Part shown: positions 52,601 to 63,309 of the stretch, one piece after another
Numbering within the stretch: position 1 is the first letter of the stretch
Layout: every line of letters begins with the position of its first letter
Assembly (NCBI RefSeq): GCF_963678635.1
Contig: NC_087066.1
Coordinates: 65,323,277-65,387,276, forward strand
Direction of reading: 5' to 3'
Origin: Symsagittifera roscoffensis
Taxonomy: Eukaryota; Xenacoelomorpha; Acoela; Convolutidae
DNA: 64,000 nucleotides
The notes under the pieces: generated by a model
What the model was told of the DNA's origin: nothing
The model's database searches: none
The model's input: only the letters and a program-made list of their open reading frames with translations
Made by a program: the position numbers and the translations under genes

Positions 52601-55600
52601 ATCTAAATGTTTTGAGGCGAGACTTAATTATTTTTTTCCAAATGTTCCAATAAAAGCATTAGTTTTTTTCGACGCAACGTGTGTATCCTGAAGAATGGTC
52701 GGCTTTTTTACCACATTGTAATTTGCATTTTGATGCTAGTTTGTTATTCAAGTTTCTGACTTCTTGTTACATTTTGTCTATCGGTTAGTTTGTCATGCTA
52801 TATATGTGTTGTATCGCAAATACTATGTGTTGTATCGCACCTGGAAAATTACCCTGAGGTTTGAGCTCAATCAAAAAACTGGTTACGGCAATCTTACATG
52901 CATAAGTGGCTCCTCAGCTACGAGTTCAATCGATAGAACGGGTTGTGAGAATTTTTTTCTGCAGAAGCAGTTACGCCCTTATTTTTGTAGAAAAACTGTT
53001 ATGAACTGACTGGCAAAGTCAAAGTTTGGATCGTTTAAGATGCTTTTTCTTTTTAAGAGTAATCAACGTAGTGAAGAATCTTATATAGGTCTTGCCGTTT
53101 TTTTAGGAAAAGTCTCTAATAACTACAGATGTGCATTCATACATATTGATGCATTTGAGAATGCACTTAGGTATATATGCTTTTTTTGAGTTCAATTGAA
53201 ATTCATCTGATGAAAGTGACGTAAATAGGACTATCCAAATACGAACGTGGAAATGGCTCGAAAAAAATGAATGATTTCTATTTTCGAAAGTGGAATTTAT
53301 TTTGAAGATTTCTCAGCGAAATAAAAATTTTACCTATCGATCCAGTTTTCTCAAGTTGGGTTCATCTTATCAAAAAAGCGACGATCATAAATTGTTCTAG
53401 AAATTCAAAGAGCTTAAAGGGCATCTGTTTTTTCTTTAAAATTCGAAAATTTTTTCAAGAAAGTTGAGTGTTTTTTTTTTATGTTCACTTGCGTTCATTA
53501 CTCTTTTCCAATCTTCGGTAGGCTATGTTCTCAATAAATGTACCGATAGCTCTAAAGGTAATCTTTCAATGAAAAGAACAGAGTTGAAAAATTTTCTTGG
53601 TTAAACTCTTGGTGAAACCTGCCCTGCCAAATCTGACATCGAATTTATTTTGAACGACGGGTATTTCAAATCTTCTCTAGAAAAGCGGCTAATCTCTGTA
53701 GTTAGTCGAGAAGCCATTAAGGTTTTTAGTAAAACCCAAATCTTGAAATTTCAAGCATTCTGCATTCCCGCATCAGTGAAACATATTCTAAAAATTATCA
53801 AACAGATAAGAATTGTGTTGTAGTATTAATAAATTAATGAACATAGTGTAGACATTTACATAGGTCGTAATAATTTTTGTTCAAAAAAGTCGAAAGTTTG
53901 TCCACACCAAGTTTGTTCTGTCGCAGCTTTTTTAAATTTCTTTTAAGTTGAATTCAAATTCATTTGTTACAGAGGGCAAGTCACCTCTTTTATTACGAAA
54001 GCGAAATCGGCGCAAAAAAAAACTTGAACAACTTTTAGTGAAGAAAAAGCACTCAAATTAGTAAATTTCCCAACGGAATATTATGTTTACTTATTCGTGC
54101 AGTTTTCTCAATTTAGGTGGATTCAATCAAAAAAATGTTAATCATAAATTGTGTCCGGTTTATTTGGGTTCAGAAATAATCAGTGTGGTTTTACCCATGC
54201 TCATTGACACTATCGCAACTTTCTGTTGGTCATATTTTTAACCTGTCTTTGGTAGGTCAGACGCTAAAATAATGTACGCTACAATAATGAAATTCGCAGT
54301 TGCAATTTTTCTAATATGTGTTTCTTGCACTTTTCTGGAAATAGCAATTCGTTTCGCATCTTCTATCGTCGCTTTATGAGCTTTTTTCACTGGAATATTT
54401 CTGATAAGGTTGCAAATATGAAGGAACAGAACAAGGAGAGAGACCGAGAACTAATTCAGAAGACACAGCTTCTGATAGACCTGCAGCACGAGATCGCCAG
54501 CTTGCACAATGAAGTACTGAAGCTCAACGACTTGGTGAGTAGATTGGTTTCAATGGTGCATAAAAACATGTATTCGCTTGTAAAACGGTGCGTCAAAGCG
54601 AAATTTTTTCCAAAAAAAGCCCAAAAAGTGCTTTAAGAGAGCTAGGAAAATCAATTTGGTTGACCTAGAAAAAAAGCTTGTAAAAATTTTTTGAAACCCA
54701 CCCCCCCCTAGAGAAAATCCTAGATCCGCCCCTGTTGGTCCTGATGTTTTTTCTTAAGAAAAATTTGCTCACGCCGAGATTTGATTTTTTTGCGGTTCGA
54801 CTTCTGATTTCCTTATAAGCTCCTTTTATTGTCTTTCCTTTGTTAAATAAAGGCAAACTCCGCTATCGGACAGCAAAATTGTAAAAAGGTCACGAAAAAC
54901 ATGAATGACTTCAAGTTTCAAACTGGGCTTCAACTTTCTAGAATTGCCAAAATGAAAACAAAATAACTATTGTATTGATCTTAATTTGGTAAACTTGCAA
55001 AAAAGATCAAATTATTAACAGTATTTAAAATTCAAAGAGCTTCAGGGTGATATATTTTTTCTTCGAAAATTGAAACTTTTCAATCAACTTTTTTTGGGTT
55101 TCCTTGTTCTTTTTTTGCCCCGGCCCCTTTTTGCGTTTGTTCATCTTGGGCCTTACTTCCGTGGGGGAGATCGATGTAATCCATTTGGCCGTTTTTTTGA
55201 TTTTTTTTTTTTAATTTTGAGTTCGTGAGCCCTTTGCCAACTGCCTGATGGCTGTCTTTAATGTTTTCAATCGAGAAGGAAAGATTTATGAATCGTGTTG
55301 CTGTTGTTGGTGAACAGAGAAAGTGCAATGTTTGTTCTAGCTACGAGACAGAGACGCCAGAGTAGGAGAGCTGGAACAGGAAAAGAAAGATATGAAAGCC
55401 AGAATGCAGGATAGAGAGAATGAGAAGAAGGATGAGTTGGACAAGCTGAAGGACATTCTCACGAAGCAGTGCGACGAGTATCAGAATCTTCTAGACGAGA
55501 AGCTCAGTTTGGACCTAGAGATCTCTGCATATAGGAAGATGTTGGAGAGCGAGGAACAGAGGTGCGTTGTTATTTATAAATTAGTTTGTTCTTGATCGCA

Positions 55601-57891
55601 TTTGATCGATCATTAATTTGGAAATAGAAGAATGTTTTTGATTAAATTTTGAAGATATTTGATCCTCTGTATAAAATACTACTTCAACTGATTAACCATT
55701 GTAGATCTGAATTTATATGCTTTATTTGACATCAGTGTTGTTGTACTGCCAAAGTTTCAAAACTGGATTGAGTTTTTAGGAGTTATGGGTAAGCTATACC
55801 TAAACATCGTTTAGAGTGATCCTTTGTTGGGCGATTTTTCGCCGTTTGAAATCGTTTTGCAATAACTGCTGTTATGAAAACTGTAAGACTGGGGATTTCG
55901 AATGTTTGTTTCCTAAATTTGTGTGTAGAATGAACATCTCTCCATCTCCTGGGCGCAAACGCAGCAGGCGTGACGAGGCAGGAGAAGGTACCTCTACCAG
56001 AAGTAAGCGCCGGAAGATGAGAACGGACGAGTTTTTTACAAGCGAAGTGGTACAGTCCACTAAACTGATCGGATTAGAAATCATAGAGGCAGATCCACGT
56101 GGACATCTGGTAGCCTTGCAAAACCATACAGCGCAGGTATGGCACTAATCTATTACTCATTATAGCAAAAGAAATTAAGAAAAGTCTCCGGTGTCTGCAA
56201 GTTATAGAAAATCACGTAAACAAAACGTACATATTATGAAAAAATTATACGTTACTTCTTCGGTTATATGTAAAGTATTAGCACTGCAATCAGGTATCTA
56301 TATTTAATGAAAAACTATTTAAATTTAAATTAAAAATTATATGAAAAAGTTTCAGCACAAAATAAGTATTTGAACAAAAATATTGTCCACATGCAGTTGA
56401 ACATAATGTTTTGAATATTTTTAAGCAAGTATAATTTCCCAGCGGAATAAAAAATTACCTGCCCAGTGTCATCTTAGTGTGTGAGTTTTTTTGGAAAAAG
56501 TGTTAGTCAGAAAATTTTCTTGAAATTCAAAGTTGAAACATGTTCCAGTTTCGTTTGGATCGCTGACTCTTGTCCAATTTTTTGTCAGCTATGTTCATTT
56601 TATTTGCGAGAGTAATTGACTTTAGTTAATCAGGAACTAGATTTTTCCTAAACAACATTTGTAAAACACCTGTAAGAAAATGAACTTGCTTTATTATTGA
56701 ACTTAACAACTTCCAAGATCATTGTCACTTGGTCTAGAGGTGCCTTAGGACCGGAAGGTCTGGAGTTGTAAAATTTTGCCTATTGAGCCAGTTTTCTCAA
56801 ATTGGGTTAGTTTTAACAAAAAGTGTCCATCCTAAATTGTTTTAACAATTCAAAGACCTTGAAGGGCATCTATTTTTTTCTTCGAAATTCAAAAGTTGAA
56901 GATTTTTGAAAAAAAAAACAACAAGTCTTTGTTTTTTTTTCTGTTTCCTTGTGTTTATTACTCTTTTCCAACTGCCAGTTGGCTATGTTTTAATGCTAGA
57001 ATGCTAGAGGTTGTGTTTCTCCACAGTGTTTCTCAAATTGAATTTTCTCTTTTGTTATTAAATTGTATACCACTGACTATTCTACAATAAGCTGCAATGA
57101 TATTACAGGAGATCGTCTTGGAGAACTATGAGGTCCGGAGGGTGATGGGAGAGACTATAGCCAGCTTCTACTTCCCGGGAGAGATTACAATCCTTCCGAA
57201 TGCAATCACCACCGTGAGTTTAACATCAGACGTCTCTACTGAAGGCATGAGACGAATTAAGTGTTTTTTTATGAAATAAATTCTTAAATTTGTTCGACTT
57301 TTTTCACGACACATTACATAAAAGATACTTCGATCCAGTCTTCTGAGCGAATAGTCTCTTCTCTTGAAATATGATGATCGATTACGTTACTCATGTGCGA
57401 CATCAATTTCAAGGCATTGATTGATAATTTTCTGACCCAAATGTATGTTGTGTTGTTAGGTACATAGTTGTTGTAGCGAGGCAGCGGTGAGTGAGCCGCC
57501 CGAAAATTTAATAGCCGAGGACGTGCAACAGTGGCCGGTAGGGGAGGAATACGTGACATACCTCTACAACCCAGACGGACAGGCAAGCGATCATCAATTC
57601 AACAAACTGTCATTTTTTTCGAAACACATTTTTTGAAATGCTATTTTGATATCTGAATCAAGACTAAAATCGGGGCCAGTTTTCTTATATGACCACTATC
57701 ATGGGCAGGCGTTTTTGAGGCCTCCGTTTTTTGAGCCGTTTGTGACAAGCTTTGTGCTGAGAAGACGGTCATGTAAAATATGGAATAAATTATTCTCCTT
57801 TGTATTTAAGGAAGTAGCCAGTCGCCACTGTCGGAGGCGAGTAACACAGGAAGAGCAGTTTACTCTGGTTAGTGCTGAATATTTATTGTAA
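46692..57891 (+). CDS. Nuclear lamin (intermediate filament), 12 coding exons
   Basis: Exons: 46692-46748, 46864-47037, 49565-49740, 50128-50310, 50523-50622, 50941-51111, 54409-54534, 55341-55561, 55929-56136, 57109-57213, 57460-57582, 57811-57891; ~574 residues. All join in frame. Exons 1-2 hold a head with a CDK-type site (SPLSPAR) and the coil 1A signature LNSRLAGYIDRVRKLE. Exons 3-8 are rod, ending in the consensus EKLSLDLEISAYRKMLESEE. Exon 9 has nuclear localisation signals (GRKRSRR; SKRRKM). Exons 9-12 form the lamin tail Ig fold (LVALQNHTAQ, ASFYFPGE, QQWPVGEEYVTYLYNPDG). It builds the lamina under the inner nuclear membrane. No CaaX box is found: exon 12 ends EYLL then TAA, unless it is spliced at 57868 (CTG|GTTAGT) to an exon beyond. 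Introns after 51111 and 57582 would start with GC. Short introns 3, 4, 5, 8, 10 and 11 hold nothing notable. Confidence 0.9.
47038..49564. repeat. Lamin intron 2 with C-rich dispersed repeats
   Basis: Carries several diverged copies of a ~150-200-bp repeat built around GGCTCTTTTCCACTCCCCC followed by AACTA-x-TTTAACGTTGTCATAA and TTGTGAAC. Clear copies lie near 47598-47800, 48205-48400 and 49405-49530, and reverse-orientation pieces near 47525 and 47795. Homopolymer C and G tracts occur at 47620 and 48750. The 63-codon frame at 48626 and the 68-codon frame at 49162 are not genes. Confidence 0.65.
51112..54408. repeat. Lamin intron 6 with AAGAGCTT-type dispersed repeats
   Basis: 3.3 kb. Contains copies of a ~270-bp repeat (landmarks: TTTCCCAACG-AAT, CAGTTTTCTCAA-TT-GGTT, ATCATAAATTGTTCTAGAAA, TTCAAAGAGCTT, GGCATCT-TTTTTTCTT, then a GTTGGCTATGTTTT-like end) at about 51340-51640, 53255-53540 and 54040-54250, all in the same orientation. 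No ORF of interest. The intron start is GC rather than GT if exon 6 ends at 51111. Confidence 0.65.
54535..55340. repeat. Lamin intron 7: repeat copy and a DNA-transposon-like end
   Basis: A further copy of the intron 6 repeat lies at about 54930-55270 (AAATTCAAAGAGCTTCAGGG). At 54714-54734 the minus strand reads CAGGGGCGGATCTAGGATTT, a form seen at the termini of hAT-like MITEs; no partner end was found. Confidence 0.5.
56137..57108. repeat. Lamin intron 9 with two dispersed repeat copies
   Basis: Copies of the same repeat family as in intron 6 at about 56420-56620 and 56760-57000 (AATTTCCCAGCGGAATAA; TCAAATTGGGTTAGTTTTAA; TTCAAAGACCTTGAAGGGCA). Nothing else is recognised. Confidence 0.6.
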
Positions 57892-58090
57892 TCAATTTAA
57901 GTGTCAATGAATGAAAAGAAGACACGAATTAACCATCAAACGTTTTTTTTCCGCTACAAGTGTTGATAATTTAACGCTATTGGAACCTGATCTAAACTAC
58001 ATTTTATGATTGGATAAATTAGATATTTTACCAATGTAAAGTATTTAATATTAACCAATCATGATCCATCTAACTAACAATCCACTTATT
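57892..58090 (+). other. Lamin 3' flank or last intron
   Basis: 200 bp of AT-rich sequence after the TAA. No CaaX codon pattern (TGT followed by three codons and a stop) is present. The next retroelement starts at about 58091. Confidence 0.4.
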
Positions 58091-58390
58091 TGTAAGTGCT
58101 GAAATTACTTGTAATTTCAGCACCAGAGAGATTTGAATTTAACTTAGAAATTAGTTGACTCTCCAAGAAGACTTCAGCAACCGCAATAAACCAGTATACC
58201 CTAGATCTATTGAGCCTAGCAGAGACTAGTTAAACAACCTGAGACTAGATAGTATAAGAGTAAGATTAGGATTGGTATTAGACTAAGAAGTTGCACGAAT
58301 CTATCCGGCCGAAAATAAGATAGCGTGACGAGCAGACGGTGTACCCTATCCGAAATTACTCTATGAGTTATACACTTCGGTCATAACTCA
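58091..58390 (+). repeat. Candidate 5' LTR of the second Ty3 element
   Basis: Starts TGTAAGTGCTG and ends TAACTCA two bases before a plausible primer-binding site. The 3' LTR is outside the window, so the boundaries are inferred. Confidence 0.4.
58096..58123. repeat. Perfect 13-bp inverted repeat at the LTR start
   Basis: GTGCTGAAATTAC, 2-nt loop TT, GTAATTTCAGCAC. The stem is perfect. Confidence 0.95.
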
Positions 58391-58392
58391 TC

Positions 58393-58407
58393 TGGTGCGA
58401 CCATAAG
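58393..58407 (+). other. Candidate primer-binding site
   Basis: TGGTGCGACCATAAG starts with TGG and would pair with a tRNA 3' end reading GGTCGCACCA. The tRNA identity is not known to me. Confidence 0.45.
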
Positions 58408-59642
58408 TCTCGAATAAGACCTTAATAGCTTAGAATTAATCAAAATTAGATTAGAAATTAGACAAAACATTTTCAAAATGTTATTATACGACGATAATTT
58501 AATCGAAATGTCTCTACGACTCAATAGATCAAAACCAATATTCCGAACGATAAGAGAACTACCCGGAATTGCAAGAAGACCTCGAAACAGAGACGACATA
58601 CGACAAAGTAGAAACATACCATATAGTTATATGGTAGTTCGGCAAAAGCCAACACAAACTTTTGTATTTAGAATACTACTAGCAATGAATTTAGATTTTC
58701 ATTTGCAAACATAAAATTTTGAAGTCAATCTTCAAAATCATTTCAGGCGCTAAACAAAATTATTAATATACAATAACGATGGATAAAGAGATCTCAGATC
58801 GTTTTCCTAAATTCTGCAGTAATATACAAAACATGTTTGAAAAATATTTATTGGAAAATCAAAATAAAAATTAGTAGCATGACAATAAATGGTTAGTAAT
58901 TATAAATCATCCTGTTGTTCCAGCTTCATCACCTAAACATAACAGCATTAATAAGCTCACTAATATCATAAAAACACTAAATCTTTTCTCTACACAAATT
59001 TAAATCATTTTAAACTTAAATTCACTTAAATTTAAAATCAGATCATCAAGGCTTATCCTTGGATCTTAAATCATTTTCTACTTAATAAAATTTAAAACTT
59101 GATCATCAAGGCCTCTCCTTGGATCAAAAAGAACAATTTTGTTCTCCCCCACCCACTTAGCTAGTGTCTAACGACCTCAAACGTCGATTCACTATCCAAC
59201 CCTTTCTAAAAAACCCAGGACTAATAGAAATTTTTTAAACAAAACTAATCATTCAAATTAGGATAAACAGTGAAGAACTTCGGTTATTCATCCTTCACTT
59301 GATCCCCCCTCTTACCAGACCCAGGATAAATCTTAGACTTAGTAAGTTTAAAATAGTATCTAACGAACTACTCGCGTTCTAATTATACCTGAACCTTGTG
59401 GATCGATTTACTATTCTCCAACCCTGAACACAATCACTACCCTTAAGTAAGATTAAGTAAGTTAACACCTTAGCTTATACTAGCCACGAGAAAGTATAAA
59501 ATCATTCTTCGGAATCGATATACTTTTCTCTCCAACCCTGAACAAATAGACCCAGGTTAGGCTAACCAAAAAATCGTAAGGACTAACAGTCTAAGTAATA
59601 GAAATCATTTAACAACCTTTTGCATCCGTCATCCTAAGCCTT
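58408..59642 (+). other. Leader of the second Ty3 element with internal repeats
   Basis: 1.2 kb untranslated. GATCATCAAGG-x5-CCTTGGATC occurs twice (59041-59066 and 59101-59126), each a small hairpin. A motif with CGAT-x-TACT-x-CCAACCCT appears near 59187, 59402 and 59514, twice followed by ACCCAGG. These may be packaging or dimer signals. The 78-codon frame at 58478 has no recognised content. Confidence 0.55.
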
Positions 59643-60110
59643 ATGTCATTTAAAAACCTAGGAAATAAACAAACAATCGTTTTACACAATTGTGAAATAG
59701 ATAACAAAAAATACGATCTTGTAATCACACCTCATACACAAACAGTTGGATATATCAGAACAAAACGACAAACATTAAAAAGAAAAATAATAACCAAACA
59801 AAGACAAATTACACGAAAAAGATTTTCCAAAAACCGCAACGCATTTTCAGAATCAGAAACCAACAGTTTAGACGAACTTTATAAATTAAAAGAATCTATA
59901 GATAAAAATTGCCCCATTCACGATCAATTATATTTTTCCGACTCAGAAACAACTTCAAATTCATCAAAAAGAGGAAAAAGAAGAATAAAAAAGCAATATA
60001 AACACAAACCAGTACATTTATACAATTGGAATCAACCAATTAGACACATTGATAATTATATATTAACAGTCATCAAACGAAAAAATGAGCTCAACACACA
60101 CCCCAGGTGA
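59643..60110 (+). CDS. Small basic ORF before gag (unknown)
   Basis: 155 codons from ATG 59643 to the TGA at 60108. The protein is very basic: residues ~40-65 and ~105-120 are lysine/arginine-rich (KRQTLKRKIITKQRQITRKR; KRGKRRIKKQYKHK), with an acidic Ser-rich patch between them. Such composition suggests nucleic-acid binding or nuclear targeting. It overlaps the gag start by 26 nt in another frame, so gag could be reached by leaky scanning, reinitiation or a frameshift. Base composition matches gag, so it belongs to the element. I recognise no family. Confidence 0.65.
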   Translation: MSFKNLGNKQTIVLHNCEIDNKKYDLVITPHTQTVGYIRTKRQTLKRKIITKQRQITRKRFSKNRNAFSESETNSLDELYKLKESIDKNCPIHDQLYFSDSETTSNSSKRGKRRIKKQYKHKPVHLYNWNQPIRHIDNYILTVIKRKNELNTHPR

Positions 60111-63100
60111 AGAAAGTCCAGATGATGATGATATCTTCCCCTTTATAGTAGATGCAACCACTGATAGAGGACAGCATATATTTTGCAAAAATTTACTTTT
60201 AAATTTATTTGAACCCGGAATCAGTCCATGTAAAACAGAGTTCCCAGATGTAAAAATCAAAAGACAAATTATCGATCACTATCTAAAAGATATATGTAAC
60301 CTAACACAACAATACGGAATCTACTCTATAGAATTCAGTTCAACAAATCAGAATCACAGTAAATATATAATTCAAACAGACGACCTTGATTTAGAATTTT
60401 CAAAAGTATTCACAGAATATATAAAAAGCATCCAATATCATAACTCACAAAGAGCAAACTCCATATTTACTAATGAAGTTTTTGCAATAATATATAGTTA
60501 TATCTCGATATTAGAAAACGAAATCCCAATCACAAATGTTTCACCGACAGAAACATCGAAACATATAAGAGTACGACATGAAATCACACTACTCTCTAGT
60601 TTTCTAAATATAATTAAAGAAAATTTCACGAAAGATGAAGTTTCACAACATACAAAACACGACTTACAAAAAATTTTGGCATGGTTCATAATAGATTATT
60701 TCACACATAATATTGATTTAATTTCACAAGCAAGAAAAAATTTTAGACCCCAAAACTCAAACGATGATACTGCCATCACAGAACAATCAGACTATGTTTG
60801 GGACCCCGAATGGTCTCACTCCACATTCATAAATTTCCCACAATCAATCTCAAGTCAAGCAATAAGTACGATATCTTACGTAAGAGATTATGTAAGAGTA
60901 ATACCATTAACCATTGATGCAACACCATTAAACTATAATACATTTTTACCCGATATGCAAAATAATAGTTTAAACTCCACAGTCATACACAATGAAAACC
61001 TCAATGGAACTAGAAATCTTACTCAACAAGATATCCAGACACCATCACACTTCATAAATGAAGAAATCGTACACACAACAACTACACAACAAAGTATTTC
61101 ACCAATACGTCCAAATTTAACAACACCAAGAAATACAAACCCTGCACAAACACAGGTAACCTTACAATCAACCGTTAAACCTTCGGTTGCCCCAAAATAT
61201 TCACACATGGATTACCAAACATACAGACCCATGACAATACCGTCAAAAACACGCAAAACGTTCACTAAAAACAATTTTGCAGACCATAATTATAATTACA
61301 CACATCCATCAAAAACAAATTATCAACCACGAAAAAATTTTAGTAATTATACAAGACCTCGAAACTGGGATAACCCAATAGCACAAACTAATTCAGTAAA
61401 TTTTCAAACAAATTTACATCCTTCACAGGATCATAGTGAAAATTATCCATTTTTTCAACAAAATAAAAATAAAAAACAAACATCTTATCAAATGGATTAC
61501 TTATCCTCAGATGATGATTTCTTACAACCAGATATATTTGCACCCTATAATCAAGAATATCGTGGACAAAGAGTACAGAAACCACATACAAATCATAGAA
61601 TTTTTTCTCCACAACCAATAGATACACAAAATCAACAACCAATTCAGCAACAAAACCCAATTAATACACAATCTTTTCAACCAATTCAGCAACAAAACCC
61701 AATGATTGCACACTCGTATCAACCAACACAAATGCAAAATGAAATACCACTCCCATATTATCTTCAACAACACGAAATAACAAGAAATCAACTTTCAAAT
61801 TTTTCTCAAATGCCAAATGCAGCAGAATCATTACAAATGACAATGAATCCATACCTTATGGGTGGATCATCAATAACATCAAATAAACCTTTAATGGTAT
61901 TCACAGGAACAGACCCTGAATATTCTGTAGAAGACTATTTAAATGCAGTAACAGCAAATTTGATTTTAAATATAGGACCTGAACCAATTAATACGCCACT
62001 ACATCAAAACTGGATACATCGACGCACAGCGTTGATACAAACAACTTTAGACGGCGCAGCCCAAAAATGGTTTTCAGTATTGCCTATAGAAATAAAATCA
62101 AATTGGAAAAGGTTTACACAAGAATTTTCAAAAATGTTTGACTCCGAAAGAAACAAAAAACAACAAAGAGTTTTATGTAACGAAATTCGCAGATTACCAA
62201 ATGAAACCATCAAGCAATTAGCGGTACGAATCGAAACACTAGTTCGAAAAGCATATTCATTAAATACACACGACTATAAAAACACAAAGATGACAGAAAT
62301 CTTAATGATGACCTTAACACCACAATTAAGGAAAATAGCAATAAAAAAGAGAGCATCCCATCCTTCTTCAATTCGAGAACCCGATTTAGATTTTCGAAAA
62401 CTAGTAGACAAACTAGAACAAGCAGAAATCACAATGAAACTCGAAGAAACAGAAAATCTGAAATTACAATATGTTAACCGAATCGAAACAAATACCACAA
62501 GTATCAACAACATACAGGAATCAGATACAGACCTCGTTGAAAAAATCACTGAAATACTCAATATTTACGAAAAACACCCAAACTTTAAAGGCAAACCATC
62601 TTTCAAAAAATGGTGTAATTATTGCCGACGATACGGACATAGTATTTCTGAATGTAGACAAAAACAGCAAGACAATCAAAATAAACCTCAAAAATATAAA
62701 GAACCAAATAAATCATTCTATCAATACATGAAAAAAGATCAAAATCTACCGAACAAACTGTGTACAGCAACAACAGTTCAGGAAAACCACTCCCGAACAA
62801 TACAAATTATACAAGAAATCAATCACCATATAACTCAAGTTATAGAGGAAGATCACCAGAACGAAGAAATACGCAAAATTCATCACAAAATCACTACAAT
62901 AGACCAAATAGTCGAAATAACTACTCCAGATCAAATTCAAATACAACACGATTTGTTTCTAGATCTAATTCCCAATCAAGAAATAATTACTATCCAAACA
63001 ATCAATCACGAAATTCATCATACAATAGGAATAGAAACTACTCCAATAATCGGAATAGAAGTTATTCAAACAACCGAAACCAGAATTACCCAAACAATCG

Positions 63101-63309
63101 ATCAAGGAATAACTCATATAATAGATCGAACTATAACAGACCAAACAATAATTACCAAAATAGATCACGAAATAATTCACAAAATCGACATTCAAGTTAT
63201 AATAATCGTTATAGAAATTATTCCCAATCACCACACAGGAATAATAACCATTATAATAATTCTAATAATCGCCATAGAAGTAGTACACCTAAACATCAAA
63301 GGAATATAA
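60085..63309 (+). CDS. gag polyprotein of the second Ty3 element
   Basis: ATG at 60085; 1074 codons open. Residues 1-230 are an unknown N-terminal domain. Residues ~290-590 are a long Q/N/P/T-rich disordered region. Residues ~620-800 are the Retrotrans_gag capsid (MVFTGTDPEYSVEDYLNAV, AAQKWFSVLPIEIKSNWKRF, CNEIRRLPNETIKQLAVRIE). Residues ~848-861 hold a CCHC zinc knuckle (CNYCRRYGHSISEC). After about 62790 this frame becomes I/T/Q-rich nonsense while the -1 frame gives an N/R/S/Y-rich tail leading to protease, so gag really ends, or shifts to pol, between 62711 and about 62800. It forms the particle shell and binds RNA. Confidence 0.85.
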   Translation: MSSTHTPGEESPDDDDIFPFIVDATTDRGQHIFCKNLLLNLFEPGISPCKTEFPDVKIKRQIIDHYLKDICNLTQQYGIYSIEFSSTNQNHSKYIIQTDDLDLEFSKVFTEYIKSIQYHNSQRANSIFTNEVFAIIYSYISILENEIPITNVSPTETSKHIRVRHEITLLSSFLNIIKENFTKDEVSQHTKHDLQKILAWFIIDYFTHNIDLISQARKNFRPQNSNDDTAITEQSDYVWDPEWSHSTFINFPQSISSQAISTISYVRDYVRVIPLTIDATPLNYNTFLPDMQNNSLNSTVIHNENLNGTRNLTQQDIQTPSHFINEEIVHTTTTQQSISPIRPNLTTPRNTNPAQTQVTLQSTVKPSVAPKYSHMDYQTYRPMTIPSKTRKTFTKNNFADHNYNYTHPSKTNYQPRKNFSNYTRPRNWDNPIAQTNSVNFQTNLHPSQDHSENYPFFQQNKNKKQTSYQMDYLSSDDDFLQPDIFAPYNQEYRGQRVQKPHTNHRIFSPQPIDTQNQQPIQQQNPINTQSFQPIQQQNPMIAHSYQPTQMQNEIPLPYYLQQHEITRNQLSNFSQMPNAAESLQMTMNPYLMGGSSITSNKPLMVFTGTDPEYSVEDYLNAVTANLILNIGPEPINTPLHQNWIHRRTALIQTTLDGAAQKWFSVLPIEIKSNWKRFTQEFSKMFDSERNKKQQRVLCNEIRRLPNETIKQLAVRIETLVRKAYSLNTHDYKNTKMTEILMMTLTPQLRKIAIKKRASHPSSIREPDLDFRKLVDKLEQAEITMKLEETENLKLQYVNRIETNTTSINNIQESDTDLVEKITEILNIYEKHPNFKGKPSFKKWCNYCRRYGHSISECRQKQQDNQNKPQKYKEPNKSFYQYMKKDQNLPNKLCTATTVQENHSRTIQIIQEINHHITQVIEEDHQNEEIRKIHHKITTIDQIVEITTPDQIQIQHDLFLDLIPNQEIITIQTINHEIHHTIGIETTPIIGIEVIQTTETRITQTIDQGITHIIDRTITDQTIITKIDHEIIHKIDIQVIIIVIEIIPNHHTGIITIIIILIIAIEVVHLNIKGI

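Noticed and set aside
58478-58714. 78-codon ORF in the leader of the second Ty3 element
   Set aside because: No recognisable content, and the surrounding composition is non-coding.
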